DNA from: Mycobacterium sp.
Lineage (GTDB): Bacteria; Actinomycetota; Actinomycetes; Mycobacteriales; Mycobacteriaceae
Length of the DNA stretch: 64,000 nucleotides
NCBI RefSeq assembly: GCF_004298145.1
Contig: NZ_SCRH01000023.1
Location: 1-64,000, forward strand
Direction of reading: 5' to 3'
Numbering within the stretch: position 1 is the stretch's first letter; every line of letters begins with the position of its first letter. Shown here in pieces: positions 32,480-41,337 of this stretch. Below the pieces are notes generated by a model that did no database searches, was not told the DNA's origin, and saw only the letters and a program-made list of their open reading frames with translations. The position numbers and the translations under genes are program-made.

Positions 32480-33652
32480 TCAATACGACCTCGGTAGCCC
32501 CAGTGAGTGTTCTGCGACGAAATTGAGGATCATCTCCTTGGACACCGGACCCATATTGAGCATCCGCACCACCCAGAAGTAAGTGGCCAGTTGGTATTCG
32601 TAGGTGACCCCGTTGCCGCCGTGCGTGGCCACCGCGGCATCGAGCGCTTCGAGCCCGGCGCTGGCACCCAGATACTTTGCGGTGTTTGCGAGTTCACCGA
32701 CTTCTGCACCGCCGTCGTAGAGTGCACACGCTCGCGCGGTAACGAGTTCTGCGGCCTGTAGATGCATATGGGCGGCAGCCAGCGGATGCGCCACCGCCTG
32801 ATGAGCGCCGATCGGCACGTCCCACACGCGCCGCTCGTTGGCGTAGCCGACCGCCTTGTTCAGTGCGTACCGTCCGATCCCCGTGCACAGCGAACTCGTC
32901 AGGATCCGCTCGGTGTTCAACCCGGTGAATGCGACCGCCAGCCCCCGCCCCTCGGCCCCGACCAGGTTTTCGGCCGGCACCGCAACGTCATCGAAGAACA
33001 CCTGATGGCTCTTGTCGGGCTGGTTCATCACCGTCCGGATGGGAGCCCACGATAATCCGGGAGAATCGGTACTCACCATGAGCACCGACAGCCGTCCCCG
33101 GCCACCGCTTTCGTCGACGCCGGTGCGCGCCACCACCATCACCCACTGCGCCGATTCCATCCCGGTGATGAATACCTTCTGACCGTTGAGGATGTAACGG
33201 TCACCTTCACGGCGTGCCGTGGTCGATATCCGATGTGCGTTGGACCCGGCATCCGGCTCGGTGATGGCAAAGGACAGGCGCGTCTGCCCCGTCGCCACGC
33301 CGGGCAGCCAGCGCTCCTTCTGGGCGGAACTGGCGCTGCGATCCAGGACGGTGCCGGTGACGCCGGAGGAGAACAACATCGACTGCATCGGGCAGCCGGC
33401 GACCGCAGTCTCGTGCACGACCATATCGAGTTCGGCCAGGCCCAGTCCGCCACCGCCGTGTTCCTCAGGCAGATGAACGCCGAGATAACCGCTGGCCCCC
33501 AGATCAGCCCAGAGCTCGCCGCAGTTCCCACCGGTGTCAACCTGCTGCTGGTAGTAGTCGGGCCCATAGTTCGCGACGATGCCATGGACGGCCTCGCGGA
33601 TAGCCCGTTCCTCATCCGTCGCCTGCAGGACCGTTCCAGTCGATACCGGCAT
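32480..33652 (-). CDS. Acyl-CoA dehydrogenase
   Basis: 390 aa from ATG 33652 (MPVSTGTVLQATDEER, ribosome-binding site GGGAGAA); an upstream ATG at 33694 gives 404 aa. The FAD/substrate motif FAITEPDAGSN, the second dehydrogenase segment (VFITGMESAQWVMVVARTG) and the C-terminal THGGNGVTYEYQLATYF are present. The terminal VAEHSLGLPRSY is shared almost exactly with the dehydrogenases at 44690 and 53500, which shows recent common ancestry. It introduces an alpha,beta double bond into an acyl-CoA, the substrate likely being cyclic or branched as for other mycobacterial FadE families. Co-transcribed with the TetR gene downstream. Confidence 0.9.
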   Translation of the reverse strand: MPVSTGTVLQATDEERAIREAVHGIVANYGPDYYQQQVDTGGNCGELWADLGASGYLGVHLPEEHGGGGLGLAELDMVVHETAVAGCPMQSMLFSSGVTGTVLDRSASSAQKERWLPGVATGQTRLSFAITEPDAGSNAHRISTTARREGDRYILNGQKVFITGMESAQWVMVVARTGVDESGGRGRLSVLMVSTDSPGLSWAPIRTVMNQPDKSHQVFFDDVAVPAENLVGAEGRGLAVAFTGLNTERILTSSLCTGIGRYALNKAVGYANERRVWDVPIGAHQAVAHPLAAAHMHLQAAELVTARACALYDGGAEVGELANTAKYLGASAGLEALDAAVATHGGNGVTYEYQLATYFWVVRMLNMGPVSKEMILNFVAEHSLGLPRSY

Positions 33653-33711
33653 GCCCAGTTCTCCCGCCTCTTGGCCTCGTATTGTCGCATCCAACCGGGA
33701 CGCCCCAAAAA

Positions 33712-33749
33712 ATCTATATTACTACCTAATTTTAGGTATCTCTATAGAT
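33712..33749. promoter_or_regulatory. 38-bp concentric AT-rich dyad (operator/promoter of the 33652 operon)
   Basis: TACCTAA-TT-TTAGGTA (33723-33738) is a perfect inner palindrome. ATCTATA (33712-33718) and TATAGAT (33743-33749) are an outer pair with exactly the same centre (33730.5). It stands out as AT-rich in a GC-rich region, 60 bp upstream of the dehydrogenase-TetR operon. Confidence 0.65.
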
Positions 33750-33896
33750 TAAGCCAGGGTTCTCACCCTGGTGGCGAGTCGAGGCATCGGCACCGAAGTC
33801 GTTGCTGCCCTTCGTCAAGCGGGACGAACCATCGACCACCAACATGCAACCCCGACACCTCCCCGTGAGATTACGGGTATCGATGGTCAGCCGGAT

Positions 33897-34811
33897 TCAG
33901 AGATCGCGGACTGCCGGCAGCACCTCGCGGGCCAGGGTGTCGCGTATCCGGCGTCGATCGTCGGGGTCCTCGGCCGCAATCTGCAGCAGCACGCTTTCCA
34001 CGCCGGCCTCGCGAAACTCCACGAGCCGGGCCGTGACGGCCGCTGGGTTACCAAGGAGCAGATAGCGATCGGCCAGCGGGCCGAAGTCCTGTTGATACGC
34101 CGCACTCACGGTGCCGATGCCGGCGTCGCGGGCCCAGTCGGCATCGGGATCGACTGCCGCCCAGACGAACAGCGCCGCCGAGACGTCACTCGACTTTCGT
34201 CCGTGCTCGACTGCGTATCTGCGGGCGGATTGGAGTCCGGCCGCGACCTGATCGGGTTCGACCATGTACGGGAGCCACACATCGGCGAATTGGCCCACCC
34301 TACGCAGTGCGCGCTCCTTGCGTCCCCCCAGCCAGATGGGTGGCCCACCGCGTTGCCGCGGCGGCGGATCCAGCCGAACGCCCGATAACGACGAGAAGGC
34401 ACCCTCGAAATCCACCCGATCTCCCGAGAACAGCCGGCGCACCACGTGCAGGCCTTCCTCGATGCGCCGGAACCGCGTGGCGGGATCGATGCCGGCAGCG
34501 GCGAATTCCGGCGGGTATTCCCCGCCGGCTCCGACCCCCAACTCGAAACGACCGCCCGAGATGCGATCGATGGTCGTGGCCATCTTCGCCACCATCGCCG
34601 GCGCATACAGCGGCAGCAGCGTGATCGACGACACCAGGCGAATCCTGCCGGTCACGGCGGCCGCGGCGGCCAGCATGGTGAATCCGTTCGGGGTCGGTCC
34701 GTGGAAGAACAGATGCTCACCACAGCCGAGCAGGTCGAACCCGAGGTCCTCGGCCGTGCAGGCCTCAGCTACCACGGTGTCAGGGTCACTGACAGTGATA
34801 CCAACCCGCAT
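33897..34811 (-). CDS. LLM-class F420/flavin-dependent oxidoreductase
   Basis: 304 aa from ATG 34811, 1 bp after the P450 stop; the frame is open to 34874 inside the P450 gene. LLM hallmarks: MRVGITVSDPDTV, DLLGCGEHLFFHGPTPNGFTM (in part), RISGGRFELGVGAGGEYPPEF, PPIWLGGRKERALRRVGQFAD. VGAGGEYP suggests F420 rather than FMN, by family resemblance. It is translationally coupled to the P450 at 34813, so it may oxidise the alcohol produced by the P450 or work on the same substrate. Confidence 0.85.
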   Translation of the reverse strand: MRVGITVSDPDTVVAEACTAEDLGFDLLGCGEHLFFHGPTPNGFTMLAAAAAVTGRIRLVSSITLLPLYAPAMVAKMATTIDRISGGRFELGVGAGGEYPPEFAAAGIDPATRFRRIEEGLHVVRRLFSGDRVDFEGAFSSLSGVRLDPPPRQRGGPPIWLGGRKERALRRVGQFADVWLPYMVEPDQVAAGLQSARRYAVEHGRKSSDVSAALFVWAAVDPDADWARDAGIGTVSAAYQQDFGPLADRYLLLGNPAAVTARLVEFREAGVESVLLQIAAEDPDDRRRIRDTLAREVLPAVRDL

Positions 34812-34812
34812 G

Positions 34813-36063
34813 TCAGGCCGGTGTGACCGTGACCGGTAATTCGTAGACGCCGCGGCTGAAGACGTCCCGGACATAGAGGATCGGCCCCGCGGGGCGAATC
34901 TCCTTGGTGCGCTGCAAGAATTCCTCCAGCAGGATCTTCATCTCCAATACGGCAATGTGCTTGCCCAGACAGCTGTGTGTACCACGACCAAAACTCAGGT
35001 GGCGGTTAGGGTCTCGGGCCAGGTCGAACTTCTCAGGTTCGTCGAATTCGGTCGGATCGAAATTACCGGCGGCCAGCAGCATGCACACTCGCTCGCCGGC
35101 GGCGATCGGCTGCCCGTGCATTTCGATGTCTTTGGTCACCGTCCGGACGAAGTGCAGGAACGGCGTCGATATCCGCACCATCTCTTGGATCGCACTGTCC
35201 GGAATGTCGTCGGAATGTTCGCGCAGCCAAGCTATTTGCTCGGGGTCACGCATCAGTTGGTGCATGGTATGGCTGAGTGCGGTGCGGGTGCTTTCGGCCG
35301 CCCCGCTGGCCAACAGCACAATGTTGCCCAGGATTTCATCCTCGGACATGGTGTCCGCACTATCCGCGTGCACCATCTGGGTCACCACGTCATCCGCGGG
35401 CTCCGCCCGCTTTCGCTGCGCAAGCTCACCCGCATACGCCGTCAGGTTGAAGATCGCCTCGATCACGTTCTCGAAAGACGGGGTGATCCGGGTGTCGAAG
35501 GGTGCGGCAAACCGGTCGACCCAGTTGAAGAATTGCGGGCGGTCATCGGCAGGCACACCCAAGACATCGCCGAGAGCCTCCATCGGCATGGCATGGGCGA
35601 CGTCGGTGACGAAGTTGAACGTTCCCTTGGCCAGCGCCTCATCGACCACCGTGCGGGCGTAGCCGCGAAACTTCTCCTCCAGCCGCCTGACCATGGGAAG
35701 GGTGAAGGCCCGGCTCGCCACCCGCCGATGGCGGCGATGGTCCGCGCCGTCCTGGGTGAGCATTGCCGGCTTACCCCCGACCGCCGGATCGATGGGGTTG
35801 ACGGTCCAAATATTGAGATGTCCACGATCGGCAGCAAAGGTTTCCGGATCTCGGTCCACCATCAGGATGTCGTCGTAGCGCGTCAGGACCCGCACCTCTT
35901 TGATCAGCAGCGGATCGTCGAAGCGCTGACGGTAGACAGGTTCGAACTCGCGGAGATACGCATACTGGTCCAGCGGCAGGCCATAGGTGTCGGGATTACC
36001 GTTGGCGTACACGTCGGCATCCAGGACACCGATGTGCAGGCCAGGGTCGAGCGTGCTAGTCAT
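34813..36063 (-). CDS. Cytochrome P450 (P450-ACAD set 1)
   Basis: 416 aa, ATG at 36063 with GGAAAGGA upstream. The heme motif is FGRGTHSCLGKH with Cys365; the K-helix ExxR is EMVR; PERF-like region DEPEKFDLARDPNRHLSFG. The I-helix reads LLASGAAESTRTALS: the usual acid-threonine pair is AES-T, as in the 43394 paralogue, instead of the common DT/ET. The N-terminal DADVYANGNPDTYGLPLDQYAYL is shared with 43394 (DADTYANGDPTTFGLPLEQYAYL). Soluble bacterial type that needs ferredoxin and reductase, neither of which is encoded nearby. Confidence 0.9.
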   Translation of the reverse strand: MTSTLDPGLHIGVLDADVYANGNPDTYGLPLDQYAYLREFEPVYRQRFDDPLLIKEVRVLTRYDDILMVDRDPETFAADRGHLNIWTVNPIDPAVGGKPAMLTQDGADHRRHRRVASRAFTLPMVRRLEEKFRGYARTVVDEALAKGTFNFVTDVAHAMPMEALGDVLGVPADDRPQFFNWVDRFAAPFDTRITPSFENVIEAIFNLTAYAGELAQRKRAEPADDVVTQMVHADSADTMSEDEILGNIVLLASGAAESTRTALSHTMHQLMRDPEQIAWLREHSDDIPDSAIQEMVRISTPFLHFVRTVTKDIEMHGQPIAAGERVCMLLAAGNFDPTEFDEPEKFDLARDPNRHLSFGRGTHSCLGKHIAVLEMKILLEEFLQRTKEIRPAGPILYVRDVFSRGVYELPVTVTPA

Positions 36064-36240
36064 CCGTTGCGATCCTTTCCATCTAGCCCATCAGGCACCA
36101 TGAAGTGACCCGCCGAAGCCACGAAAAGCACTATGTAGACCCCCATTTCGGCCACCGGTCAGTACCTTCGACGAATTGACCACGGCGGTACACCAGTTAC
36201 CTCATCGCCCGCGGGCCGTGTGGAGAGAGTGAACCAGACC

Positions 36241-36270
36241 ACACACCTGTCCGTCAAGCGACAGATGTGT
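36241..36270. promoter_or_regulatory. 30-bp dyad upstream of the 36322 TetR gene
   Basis: ACACACCTGTC (36241-36251), 8 bp, GACAGATGTGT (36260-36270): 10 of 11 bases are complementary. It lies in the divergent region between P450 34813-36063 and the TetR gene. CATGAT (36310-36315) followed by 6 nt and GTG (36322) could be a leaderless promoter. Confidence 0.6.
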
Positions 36271-36321
36271 CTCTTGATGAATGGGGCCTCGGCGAGCACC
36301 CCGCGGTGGCATGATGGCGCG

Positions 36322-37005
36322 GTGGTTACCGAAACCGGCGTTGCCCGCGGGCCACGCCGTCGGCCCGAAGAAGTGCGCAGGCTGCTTGTGGAAGCGGCCG
36401 AACGGGTCGTGGTCCGCAAGGGTATGTCGGCAAACGCACAGGAGATCGCCATCGAGGCCGGGGTACATCGGTCCGTGCTCTACCGCCACTTCACCGGGGC
36501 ACAGGAGCTGATCCAACTCGCCGCGTTGGGCCCGTTTCGCGAGTTCCTCGGCCGCATCCAGCTGATGACCGCCCGCGCCGACGAAGCCGAACCCACCCCG
36601 CTGTGGGATCTGATGGTCGGATTCCTCGGCGACCTGATGGACATCCTGTCCGACCACCGCGACTTCCTGATGATGGCGATGTCGGAGGCCTCACCGCTGG
36701 AGGAGTCCGACCGCGACGAGCTCCGAAGGCACCTCGATGACGTTCTCGACGAGATTGCGGAACTGGCGGCCCGGGCGGGCGCGACGCGACAACTCGATAT
36801 CGAGCACGTCCGTATCAATACCCGGTTGGCGATCGCCATGAACGTCGGTGTCGCGTCGTTTGGCCGATGGTTACTTCCCGATCCCGGGCCGACCGCCCCC
36901 AGAGAAATCCTCATCGAGCAGATGGCCAGCATGCTGCTCTACGGTGTGCGGCAGGTCTCGGACGCGGAAAAGCAACTCGACCGTCGGAGCCCGGGCCGGC
37001 GTTGA
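36322..37005 (+). CDS. TetR-family regulator
   Basis: 227 aa from GTG 36322 (MVTETGVARGPRRRPEEV). Starts at ATG 36220 or 36277 are possible, but 36220 would place the strong dyad 36241-36270 inside the gene. The helix-turn-helix is MSANAQEIAIEAGVHRSVLYRHFTGAQEL. The C-terminal domain ends SMLLYGVRQVSDAEKQLDRR. It probably regulates the divergent P450-LLM operon, the ALDH-ligase pair that follows, or both. Confidence 0.8.
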   Translation: MVTETGVARGPRRRPEEVRRLLVEAAERVVVRKGMSANAQEIAIEAGVHRSVLYRHFTGAQELIQLAALGPFREFLGRIQLMTARADEAEPTPLWDLMVGFLGDLMDILSDHRDFLMMAMSEASPLEESDRDELRRHLDDVLDEIAELAARAGATRQLDIEHVRINTRLAIAMNVGVASFGRWLLPDPGPTAPREILIEQMASMLLYGVRQVSDAEKQLDRRSPGRR

Positions 37006-37141
37006 CGGCCGGCCCACACCCACCGGACCCGTCCGGCGGATATTTGAGACGACTCGTTGCAATTAACCATGCGGTTGGGCATGATGACAATGTGGAGCGG
37101 CCCCTACGCCGGGGACGCCATTGCCTCCGTGGAGGATCAAG

Positions 37142-38698
37142 GTGACGACGACAACGAATGGTCGGGTCGCGGACAACACCGATCGGCGGCCGGAAATCCC
37201 CGTGCACTCACCGGCCGACGGCCACGTGGTGGGTGCGGTGTCCGACATGACTTCGGCAGAGGTCTTCGCGGTAGCCGCGCGACTCCGCGCCGCACAACCG
37301 GAATGGCAGGCTATCGGGTTCCATTCCAGACGTATCTGGCTGGAACGTTTTCGCGACTGGATCCTCGACAACGAGGATGCGTTGCTGCGACAGGTTCAGG
37401 CCGAAACCGGAAAAGCGTGGGGCGACCTTCCGCTCGGCGAGATCGTGGCATCGGTCGACGTCCTCAATTACTGGGCCCGCAATGCCGAGAAATTCCTCGC
37501 ACCGCAGAAGCCACGCCCACACAGCCCGTTGATGTCGACCAAACGCATGCACGTCACGTTCCACCCGCACCAACTCGTCGGCTCGATCACGCCGTGGAAC
37601 GCACAGCTGGCCATGCAGATGCTCGATATCCCGGCGGCGCTGATGGCCGGCTGCGCTGTGCTCACCAAGGCGTCGGAGGTGACCCCGCTGGGCTGGGCCG
37701 CCGCGGTGCGGGGCTGGAAGGACATCGGCGCCCCGGACGTGCTCGACGCGGTCACCGGGGGCGGCGAGGCCGGAGCGGCCGTAGTCGATGCCGTCGACAT
37801 GGTGCAGTTCACCGGCTCGGTGAGCACCGGACGGCGCATCGGGATCCGCGCCGCCGAACGCATGATCCCGTGTTGCCTGGAACTCGGCGGCAAGGACGCC
37901 ATGATCGTTCTGGCCGATGCAGACATCGACCGCGCGGCCAAAGCCGCCGTCTGGGGTGGTTTTTACAACGCCGGGCAGATCTGCGTCTCGATCGAGCGGG
38001 TATACGTCGAGTCTGTCGTCTACGACAAATTCGTCGACAAGGTGGTCGAACTGACTCGCCGGCTCCGAGTCGGCACGGATGCGCCCGGCGCGTTGTCCTC
38101 GGATGTCGGCGCCGTAGCCACCGCCGGTCAGCTTGCCATCATCGAACGGCACGTCACCGATGCGGTGGAGCGCGGCGCGCGGGTCATCACCGGCGGGCGC
38201 CGGATTCCGGGCGATGGCCTGTTCTTCGAGCCGACGGTGCTGCTCGACGTCGACGAATCGATGCAATGCATGAGTCAGGAGACGTTCGGGCCGACCCTAC
38301 CCATAGTGCGGGTCGCGGATGCCGACGAGGCCATTCGTCGGGCCAACGCCTCCGAGTTCGGCCTGGCAGCCAGCGTATTCACCAAGGACCACGCGAAGGG
38401 CCGGGAGGTCGCCGGCCGGATCGACTCCGGCTCGGTGAACGTCAACAACGTGATGACCAATGTCTTTCAGCTGCCGGTGCCCTTTGGCGGCAGGCGCAAC
38501 TCCGGCCTCGGCTCCCGGCACGGTGCAGCCGACGGAATTCGCAAGTACTGCTGGCGGAAGTCGGTCATCGAAGAGCGGTTCAACCTGCCGGCCGAGATCT
38601 ACTGGTATCCGACCAAGGCCAGGAATGTCCGGCTCATGACCCGGGCCGCACGATTCCTGTCGACCAACACCTGGAAACGGCGCCTCAAGCTCGGCTGA
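37142..38698 (+). CDS. Aldehyde dehydrogenase family protein
   Basis: 518 aa from GTG 37142 with GGAGG 7 nt upstream; an ATG at 37121 has none. ALDH fold: SITPWNAQLAMQ (NAD-binding), FTGSVSTGRRIG, the general base in LELGGKDA (Glu247), and the nucleophile in FYNAGQICVS (Cys281). The C-terminal PVPFGGRRNSGLGSRHG is typical of succinate-semialdehyde/benzaldehyde-type dehydrogenases. It converts an aldehyde to the acid that the ligase encoded 28 bp downstream could activate. Confidence 0.9.
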   Translation: MTTTTNGRVADNTDRRPEIPVHSPADGHVVGAVSDMTSAEVFAVAARLRAAQPEWQAIGFHSRRIWLERFRDWILDNEDALLRQVQAETGKAWGDLPLGEIVASVDVLNYWARNAEKFLAPQKPRPHSPLMSTKRMHVTFHPHQLVGSITPWNAQLAMQMLDIPAALMAGCAVLTKASEVTPLGWAAAVRGWKDIGAPDVLDAVTGGGEAGAAVVDAVDMVQFTGSVSTGRRIGIRAAERMIPCCLELGGKDAMIVLADADIDRAAKAAVWGGFYNAGQICVSIERVYVESVVYDKFVDKVVELTRRLRVGTDAPGALSSDVGAVATAGQLAIIERHVTDAVERGARVITGGRRIPGDGLFFEPTVLLDVDESMQCMSQETFGPTLPIVRVADADEAIRRANASEFGLAASVFTKDHAKGREVAGRIDSGSVNVNNVMTNVFQLPVPFGGRRNSGLGSRHGAADGIRKYCWRKSVIEERFNLPAEIYWYPTKARNVRLMTRAARFLSTNTWKRRLKLG

Positions 38699-38726
38699 CC
38701 AGCCCTACCCGGAGGAACGAAAAGAA

Positions 38727-40508
38727 GTGCGGCCCAGCATCCTCGCAGAGGCCTCGACAGCCGGTCCGCGGACGGACACGACGCTATGCCACGTCTTCCA
38801 ACACACCGCATCGCGCGTGCCCGATCGGGTCGCGCTCCGCACGTTGCACGGCGCGCGTGAGGTGACCTGGAGGGAATACGCGGCGAAGGTTCGGCAAGTG
38901 GCCGCCGGGCTGGCCGACCTCGGCGTCACGCACGGCGAAGCCATCGCGATCATGAGCAGCAACCGGATCGAATTCCACTTCATCGACACCGCGATCATGC
39001 ATCTGGGTGCGGTGCCGGTGTCGATCTACAACACGTTGCCGCCCAAGGATATCGCGTACATCCTGCAGAATTCCGGTGCGCGGACCGTGTTCGCCGAGAA
39101 CGCGTTCTTACCTGCGCTTCGCCAGGTCGACCACCATGGCGCCACGTTGGACCACATCATCGCCATCGACGAAACCACTGAAGACGCCATATCGCTGAAC
39201 GACTTGATGCATGGCGCACCCGACTTCGACCTGGACGCAGCTCTGCGGCGCCTGGAGCCCGAGGACCTCGCCACCATCAGCTACACCTCCGGCACGACCG
39301 GTGCGCCGAAAGGCGTAGAGCTGAGCCATCGTTCGATCCTGCGAAGCATCCAAGCCATCAATGAGGTGTACGGATCGATCGACGGAGCACGCATGGTGTC
39401 GTTCCTGCCGATGGCCCACGTCGCCGAGCGCATGTTTTCGCACTGGCGGGGCATCGTCGGTGGATTCACCGTGACGCCCTGCCCGCATCCCAGCGAAGTC
39501 GCGCCGTATCTGCTGGATGTGCGCCCGCAGTATGTCTTTTCGCCGCCGCGCCTCTTCGAGAAGCTGCGCGGCGCCATCGAGGTGTATTTCGCCGCCGAAC
39601 GCGATCCGCGACGCCAGGCCCTCATCGCGGAGGGCCTGCGCATCGGCGCCGAGAAGGTTGACCTCGAACAGTCCGACCGCCCGGCGGACGAGCGCCTCAG
39701 CGCGCGTTATCAAGAGCTTCGCGCCGAAATCTTTGCCCCAGCACTAGAACTCGTCGGGCTCGACCAGGTCGTCGTTGCCCTCACGGGATCGGCGCCGGTA
39801 CCCCCGGACCTGGTCCGGTTCTTCCTGATACTGGGGCTTGCGGTGTACGAGGGCTGGGGCATGTCCGAGGTCACCGCGTTCGGAGCGTTCAATCGCCCCG
39901 GCGACACCCGCGTCGCCACGGTCGGATACCCGTTGCGCGGAGCCGAGATTCGCCTTGCCGCCGACGGTGAGATCCTATTCCGCAGCCCATGGTTGATGTC
40001 GGGATACCGTGGTCGGCCGGACCTGACGGCCGAGACGATCGACAGCGACGGCTGGTTGCACACCGGCGACATCGGTGCGCTGGTGGACGGGCGACTGTCG
40101 ATCGTCGACCGAAAGAAGGAACTGATCATCAGCGCCTTCGGCAAGAACATGTCACCATCGAACATCGAGTTCGCGGTCAAGAGCGCCAGCCCGCTGATCG
40201 CGCAGGTCTGCGTTGTCGGCGACGCCCGGCCCTACATCACGGCACTCATCGTCATCGACAGTGTCGTGGCGGCGACCGTCACCGACGCGGTAACCGGTCT
40301 GCACGAGAACCCGCGGATCATCGCGGCGGTCGACGCCGCGGTGAGCACTGCGAATCGGACCTTGTCCCGGGTCGAGCAGATCAAGAGGTATCGGATCATG
40401 GAGCGCGAGTGGCTGCCCGGCGGCGATGAACTCAGTCCGACGATGAAGCTCAAGCGCCGCCAGATCGCCGAAAAGCACCGGGACACCATCGAATCTCTGT
40501 ATTCCTGA
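38727..40508 (+). CDS. Long-chain-type acyl-CoA synthetase (FadD15-like)
   Basis: 593 aa from GTG 38727 with GGAGG upstream. Motifs: ISYTSGTTGAPKGVELSH (P-loop), YEGWGMSEVTAFGAF, DGWLHTGDIGALVDGRLSIVDR in part, and a C-terminus with LSPTMKLKRRQIAEKH. The 'L motif' region and the length of about 600 residues place it with long-chain acyl-CoA synthetases, distinct from the two shorter ligases of the window. It forms an operon with the aldehyde dehydrogenase. Confidence 0.88.
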   Translation: MRPSILAEASTAGPRTDTTLCHVFQHTASRVPDRVALRTLHGAREVTWREYAAKVRQVAAGLADLGVTHGEAIAIMSSNRIEFHFIDTAIMHLGAVPVSIYNTLPPKDIAYILQNSGARTVFAENAFLPALRQVDHHGATLDHIIAIDETTEDAISLNDLMHGAPDFDLDAALRRLEPEDLATISYTSGTTGAPKGVELSHRSILRSIQAINEVYGSIDGARMVSFLPMAHVAERMFSHWRGIVGGFTVTPCPHPSEVAPYLLDVRPQYVFSPPRLFEKLRGAIEVYFAAERDPRRQALIAEGLRIGAEKVDLEQSDRPADERLSARYQELRAEIFAPALELVGLDQVVVALTGSAPVPPDLVRFFLILGLAVYEGWGMSEVTAFGAFNRPGDTRVATVGYPLRGAEIRLAADGEILFRSPWLMSGYRGRPDLTAETIDSDGWLHTGDIGALVDGRLSIVDRKKELIISAFGKNMSPSNIEFAVKSASPLIAQVCVVGDARPYITALIVIDSVVAATVTDAVTGLHENPRIIAAVDAAVSTANRTLSRVEQIKRYRIMEREWLPGGDELSPTMKLKRRQIAEKHRDTIESLYS

Positions 40509-40583
40509 CCAAGCCCTCATCGGCGCGAGCGTTCTCCAGCAGGCCCTATGACAACCCGCCATCTTTGCGAGACGATCACTAGC

Positions 40584-41252
40584 ATGGGCATAACGAACCA
40601 GTCAGCCGACCAGATCCGCACACGGCGCCGCTCGACGGACCTGCGGGCGATGGTGGTGGAGGCCGCCGAGTATTCGTTCAGCCAACTCGGCTACAAGGGC
40701 GCCACCATGGCCGGCATTGCGGCCCGAGCCGGGGTCACCCGATCGGTACTGACCCGTCACTTCGCCACCAAGGCAGAGCTGTTCACCGAGGTGATGACCA
40801 AGCCACTGCTGCAGTTCATCGACGAGTGGACCCGGCGGTGGACCGATAGGCTCGACGGTCAGCCCACCGAGCCCGAACTGGTCTATGAGTTCGTCTCCGA
40901 CCTCTACCGCAACAGTCGCGCCCACGTGGGGGCGCTCCGGCTGTTGATGTTCTCCGACGAACACCTTGAACCCGCGGTGCGACAACAGGTCTGGCAGAAC
41001 CTCAACCATGGGCTAGGCGCGGTGCTGGACATCGCACACCGCGAGATCGGGTCGCACGGATATCCAACGCGCGACGTCGACGTGACCGTCCGGGCGATCA
41101 TCAGCATGGTGTTGGGCTATGTGACCTTGGATCCTGCGCTGTTGCGGACGGCCACCTCCGACGAGGACCACGTCGTCACACACCTGGCTTCGCTGATCCT
41201 GTACGGCCTCGCGCTGCGACCTGGCGAGCTAAGGGACAACATTGTCCCTTGA
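40584..41252 (+). CDS. TetR-family regulator
   Basis: 222 aa from ATG 40584 (MGITNQSADQIRTRR); ATG 40548 is an alternative start. Helix-turn-helix: ATMAGIAARAGVTRSVLTRHFATKAELF. Ligand domain of the standard two-layer TetR type ending LASLILYGLALRPGELRDN. It lies between the ligase gene and the Rieske oxygenase gene. A perfect palindrome overlaps its last codons (41231-41250) and may be its own binding site upstream of the oxygenase. Confidence 0.8.
   Translation: MGITNQSADQIRTRRRSTDLRAMVVEAAEYSFSQLGYKGATMAGIAARAGVTRSVLTRHFATKAELFTEVMTKPLLQFIDEWTRRWTDRLDGQPTEPELVYEFVSDLYRNSRAHVGALRLLMFSDEHLEPAVRQQVWQNLNHGLGAVLDIAHREIGSHGYPTRDVDVTVRAIISMVLGYVTLDPALLRTATSDEDHVVTHLASLILYGLALRPGELRDNIVP
41231..41250. 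promoter_or_regulatory. Perfect 9-bp-arm palindrome upstream of the Rieske gene
   Basis: AAGGGACAA-CA-TTGTCCCTT, arms 41231-41239 and 41242-41250. It lies inside the final TetR codons and ~90 bp before the oxygenase ATG. A short loop and no T-tract argue for an operator over a terminator. Confidence 0.55.
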
Positions 41253-41337
41253 CAGCGGGCGTCATCGCACTCCACACTGAGTTCGCGTCGGCGCGCCGGC
41301 GCGGCTCGCTGATGATTCATTCAGTAAGGAGTGCGAC

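Noticed and set aside
37057..38865. 602-codon plus-strand open frame over the aldehyde dehydrogenase gene
   Set aside because: Arginine/histidine-rich translation without any motif. It is a frame-shifted shadow of the ALDH, whose active-site residues are in the other frame.
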